Positions 60,736-64,000 of a stretch of DNA of 64,000 bases are shown piece after piece (the first letter of the stretch is position 1; each line of letters opens with the position of its first letter). The position numbers were made by a program, and so were the translations under genes. A model generated the notes under the pieces. The model was not told the origin of the DNA and did no database searches. It saw nothing but the letters and a program-made list of their open reading frames with translations. Source of the stretch: Aristolochia californica (lineage: Eukaryota; Streptophyta; Magnoliopsida; Piperales; Aristolochiaceae); NCBI GenBank assembly GCA_029961685.1, contig JARWKL010000006.1, positions 15,522,276 to 15,586,275 of the forward strand, given 5' to 3'.

Positions 60736-61539
60736 GGATCTAGTAACTCAGTGAGTCAAATAAGGATCCAACACTGTTAGAGGGTTTCTTAACACGTTTT
60801 TGTGAAAAGAAACTAACTCTCTTTAACTTCCCTCTCATGTTATAATTGAAATGGAGTTTCCTTTTCTCAATTATAGATGCACCAAATCAATCAAGAGACT
60901 GTTTAAGGATCCAATTATGAAACCCCACTTTATACCTCATGTCAATGAGTAGGGTTTCTGAATTCATGCAACTACCAATGTTGTACGTAAATAAGACAGA
61001 CTATAGTTCTTCTAAACTCGAAAAAGATAGATAAAAATACCTCTTGAATACCTCCTTCAATTAGCAACTCAAAAACCTCTTTCTTGATGCTAAGGCTCAC
61101 GTAAAACCTCCTTCCCTCACTGCTGGTTCGTTGAAGAGATGGACAACTATTGCAGCTTGGAAGAGAAGGATGATTCCTCTTTCTTTTCCTTCCACGATCT
61201 CCTCAAAGACTCCCCAATGGATGCAGCAAACCACCAAGGATAGTTCATACCAAGAACCCTAGGATAGGGAACCTAGCAAGAACTAAATTACTCTATTTTA
61301 ATCTACATCCGAACTTAACTTTATTTCTCATTCCTTACCCTTTAAATAGGGTCTTTCATGCCAAGATAGGTTAGGGTTAGGGTTATAAATCCCAACTATA
61401 CCCCTACCTTCAAGTCTTATTACATAATCAATCAAATTCGAAATTAAAAGCAGCATAAGTAATAAAAGTAAAAGTAGGTGACTTGGTGAGTCATTGTCTC
61501 CTCCTCTGAGTGACTCGGTGTACTATTGAGTCCAAAACA
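60717..61539 (-). repeat. Gypsy-D 5' LTR
   Basis: This is the 823-bp partner of 55439-56244. The gag ATG lies 19 bp inside its 3' edge. Confidence 0.92.
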
Positions 61540-61544
61540 TCTTC

Positions 61545-63420
61545 CTCTTGGATCATCAACTTCGGGGTCTTCGAACATCTGTCAGGTAACAAACACTTGT
61601 TTAAGTCATTATCTCCTTGTCTTCCCTAAAAATTTGGTACTATTGCTAATGGTGCCAAACCAATGTCCTTGGCAAAGGTTCCTCCTCTCTTACCTCGTCT
61701 ATTCTTCTTCAAGATGTTTTGTTGTCCTTTGTCCTTCAATTTCCTTTAAATTTTCTTTGTGTTAGTCAATTAACAAAACAATTTAATTGGTCTGTCACCT
61801 TCTCACCGTCTTCTTGTATATTTTAGAGTCTCACTATGAAGTGGGTGATTGGTGGTGGCCATGAAAAGGGGGGCTTGTACTACTTCACTCTTCCACCATT
61901 AGCTGCCCTATCATCCCCTACATCTGAGGCCCAACTTTTGGCACGATAGGCTTAGTCATCCATCTACCTCTTCACTTTGTTCTTTGCTTCCATCTTTAAA
62001 AGTACTTTCTACTTTTAGTTGTGAGATTTATCAATTAAGTAAACATATTAGGAGTACATATTCTCCTTGTATTACAACTACAAGTGCTTCTCCTTTTGAG
62101 TTAATACATTATGATGTATAGGGACCTTTATGTGTCTCAAATATTTGTCACTTTTGTTGATGATTTTACCCAAGTGACTTGGTTATATTTATTTAAAGAA
62201 TGTTCAGAAATTCTTGCTCAATTTAAAATTTTTCATGCTATGGTATTGATACAATTTAGGAAGAAAATTCAAATCCTTAGGTCTGATAATGCTAATGAAT
62301 ATTTATCTACTAAATTCAAATCATTTTGTGAGGGTAATGGGCTTATCCATCAAACATCGTGTACTTATACCCCTAAAAAACATGGTGTTGCTGAAAGGAA
62401 GAATCATCACTTTCTTGAAGTTGCTCGGGGCCTCTACTCCATGTAGGTACCCTATTTTTATTGGCCTCATGCTATACTTACGACATGCTTTCTTATTAAT
62501 AGGTTACCTTCATCAGTTCTTCATAATAAAACTCCTTACTCTATTTTATTTCATGGTGAAGATCCGTTTTCTCTTCCTCTTAAAGTGTTTGGATGTATAT
62601 GTTTTGTTCATGTTACTTTCCCACAAAAAAAAAAAACTTGATCCTCGGTCTATGAGGTGTATTTTTTTGGGTTACTCTTGCACCCAGAAAGGTTATGTCT
62701 ATTACAATCCTACCCTTCTGAGGATGCTTGTTTCTCGGCCTGTGACTTTCTTTGAGGACACCTCCTTCTACTCCTCCCATGATGCTCCTCCCGGATGGAC
62801 ATTTCCTTCTACCACTCTGTGTCCGCTTGTGCCTTTCAATGTTGATATTAATCCACCCCTTCATGCACCGGCCGTACCTTCACCTATGGAGTTGTTGGAT
62901 TCACCAGAGGTAAGTCTTGTACCTCCTATGTTTGGACCTGAATTTTATACTAGGCCTATTGCTTTAAGAAAGGAACATCGTTCTTGTACTACTTTTCCTC
63001 CTATCTCAAATTTTATGTCTCACCATTGCTTGTCTTCTGAGTGTTTTAAATTCCTTGATTCTCTTTCTTCTACTTCCATTCCATAGTTGTATTAGAAAGC
63101 CCTGAAGCATATAGGATGGAAAACAGCTATGGATGAAGAAATGTACGCCTAATATGAAAATCAAACCTAGTCCTTAGCATCACTCTCGAAAGGTAAAAGA
63201 CCGGTTGGTGTAGATGGGTGTTTTTAGTAAAACGTAACCCGGATAGATCGGTTGCTCGTCTTAATGATCGACTCATTGCTAAACGTTATACTGAGTGCTA
63301 TGGGATTGATTACGAGGAGACCTTCTCTCCTGTTGCCAAATTGAATTCAGTATGTATCATCTTATCTATTGCTGCTAACTCATCATGGCTCGTATATCAA
63401 TTGGATGTCAAAAATGCCTT
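61545..63420 (+). pseudogene. Copia-3 protease, integrase and RT start
   Basis: It resumes the protease: SWIINFGVFEHLSGN, where N-F-G replaces the catalytic D-S-G. Integrase words: VTFVDDFTQVTWLYLFKECS, ILRSDNANEYLS, HQTSCTYTPKKHGVAERKN and CIFLGYSCTQKGYVYYN. RT begins near 63105 with WKTAMDEEM, then AKRYTECYGIDYEETFSPVA and VYQLDVKNAFF at 63415, where a copia LTR interrupts it. Stops are frequent (for example 62445 and 63085). Confidence 0.87.
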
Positions 63421-64000
63421 TTTTGAATTTAGGATCCCTTTTCCAATATTCCGAGCAAGAGAATAGAGAAAGAAAAAGAATAAAAGGGGAAGAAAGCTCT
63501 CGGGTAGAGAGAAGAGAAGAAGAGAAGAAAGGTGTGCACCAAGCAAAGAGAGAGATTAACTCAAGAAAGAATTGTAGTACTTGATTAATTCTGAATTACA
63601 ACACCTCTATTTATAGTAGAGGAGGTGATAGTCCTCATACAATTAACCTTTAAATCTCCTAATTACATTCCAACTCTAACTCTCTAAGATAAGTCTATCA
63701 TGAAAAGATAACACAATCTACTAGAGGGTCTAATATAAGTTGAATTATAACTCTTCTTCAATAACATGGAGATAAGGGAGGAGGCTACCTCTTGGCCTTA
63801 TCCTTGTGGGTTCCACATGATCTTCCAGCTCGCATTGATAAGATTACTAGCACGTGGTATCTTTGTTAGTCCCACTTAATCTTCAAGTCTTCTAACTCAT
63901 TTCATCTTGTGCTCCTTATTTTCTTAACTTGTGCTAGCTTGGGTTAGGACTCTTCTTGGTATCCCACATCCTCTTGGTGGGTCCCACCAGCTCGTGCACT
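63421..64000 (-). mobile_element. Copia-family LTR, minus strand, running off the window
   Basis: From TTGAATTTAGGATCCC at about 63421 the DNA is the reverse complement of the Copia-1 LTR, including the purine-rich GAGAGAAGAGAAG tract, the inverted TATA box (63608-63615) and GGTGGGTCCCACCAGCTCGTGCACT-type sequence at the edge. The last 25 bp or so of the LTR lies beyond position 64000. It interrupts the Copia-3 RT; the duplication cannot be tested. Confidence 0.87.

Larger units (their letters stand above)
55439..61539 (-). mobile_element. Gypsy-D: complete minus-strand Ty3/gypsy element in Copia-3, TSD TCTTC
   Basis: LTRs 55439-56244 and 60717-61539 (806 and 823 bp, TGTTATGGTCCC...GAGTCCATAACA) are flanked by TCTTC (55434-55438 and 61540-61544). 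The minus-strand primer-binding site is 60713-60702 (TGGTATCAGAGC), and the purine tract (AAGGGGAGGCAGA) borders 56245. Gag to chromodomain tail follow in order on the minus strand with many breaks and an altered protease triad. It splits the Copia-3 protease. Confidence 0.94.

Noticed and set aside
61526..61765. 79-codon plus-strand ORF at the Gypsy-D edge
   Set aside because: Out-of-frame translation of the resumed Copia-3 protease; the homologous frame is the adjacent one.

Overview
This is plant nuclear DNA, most likely from an angiosperm with a repeat-rich genome. The evidence is a spliced SOC1-type MADS-box exon, relics of plant gene families (BYPASS1-like, nodulin-like MFS, P4-ATPase, FRIGIDA-like), Ty1/copia and Ty3/gypsy retrotransposons primed by initiator tRNA-Met, and an endogenous plant pararetrovirus. 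No rRNA, tRNA or CRISPR locus was seen. Apart from the MADS exon, nearly every coding trace is transposon, viral or pseudogene. The species cannot be named from this sequence.

Region 1, 1-10.4 kb. Exon 1 of a SOC1-like MADS-box gene lies on the minus strand (9340-9521). No further exon was recognised to its left, so intron 1 probably runs beyond the window (over 9.3 kb). That DNA holds a solo LTR, a LINE 3' end, an ultra-short TRIM element and several local duplications. Upstream of the exon is a duplicated promoter module with two G-boxes.

Region 2, 10.4-25.3 kb. A threefold tandem repeat abuts a 2-kb non-autonomous LTR element (11269-13262). Then come a copia 3' end, a three-LTR TRIM array (14183-14706), a BYPASS1-like pseudogene, a broken minus-strand LTR element (16.1-17.4 kb), and an Athila-like LTR split by a complete copia element (Copia-1, 17916-24102). 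A second TRIM family sits inside the Copia-1 gag.

Region 3, 25-29.7 kb. A decayed minus-strand LTR element is followed by three unrelated host-gene fragments, all on the plus strand: nodulin-like MFS, P4-ATPase flippase and FRIGIDA-like. They directly precede a gypsy 3' pol tail and LTR, and look like genes captured by a retrotransposon.

Region 4, 29.7-53.7 kb. Target-site duplications and matching halves resolve a six-level nest. Copia-2 (29674-53665) contains an apparently full-length endogenous pararetrovirus (31535 to about 52327, roughly 7.3 kb of viral DNA). The virus contains Gypsy-C (35485-48941), which contains a non-autonomous minus-strand element, LARD-2 (40196-48502). LARD-2 contains Gypsy-A (42446-48151), which contains a solo LTR (44614-44987).

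Region 5, 53.7-64 kb. Copia-3 is split by a complete minus-strand gypsy (Gypsy-D, 55439-61539, TSD TCTTC). It is interrupted again at about 63421 by a minus-strand copia LTR that runs off the window.

None of the elements looks autonomous as it stands. Stops, frameshifts and catalytic-site losses are noted under each. Coordinates were counted by hand and may be off by a base or two. Family assignments rest on motif recognition, not on database searches.
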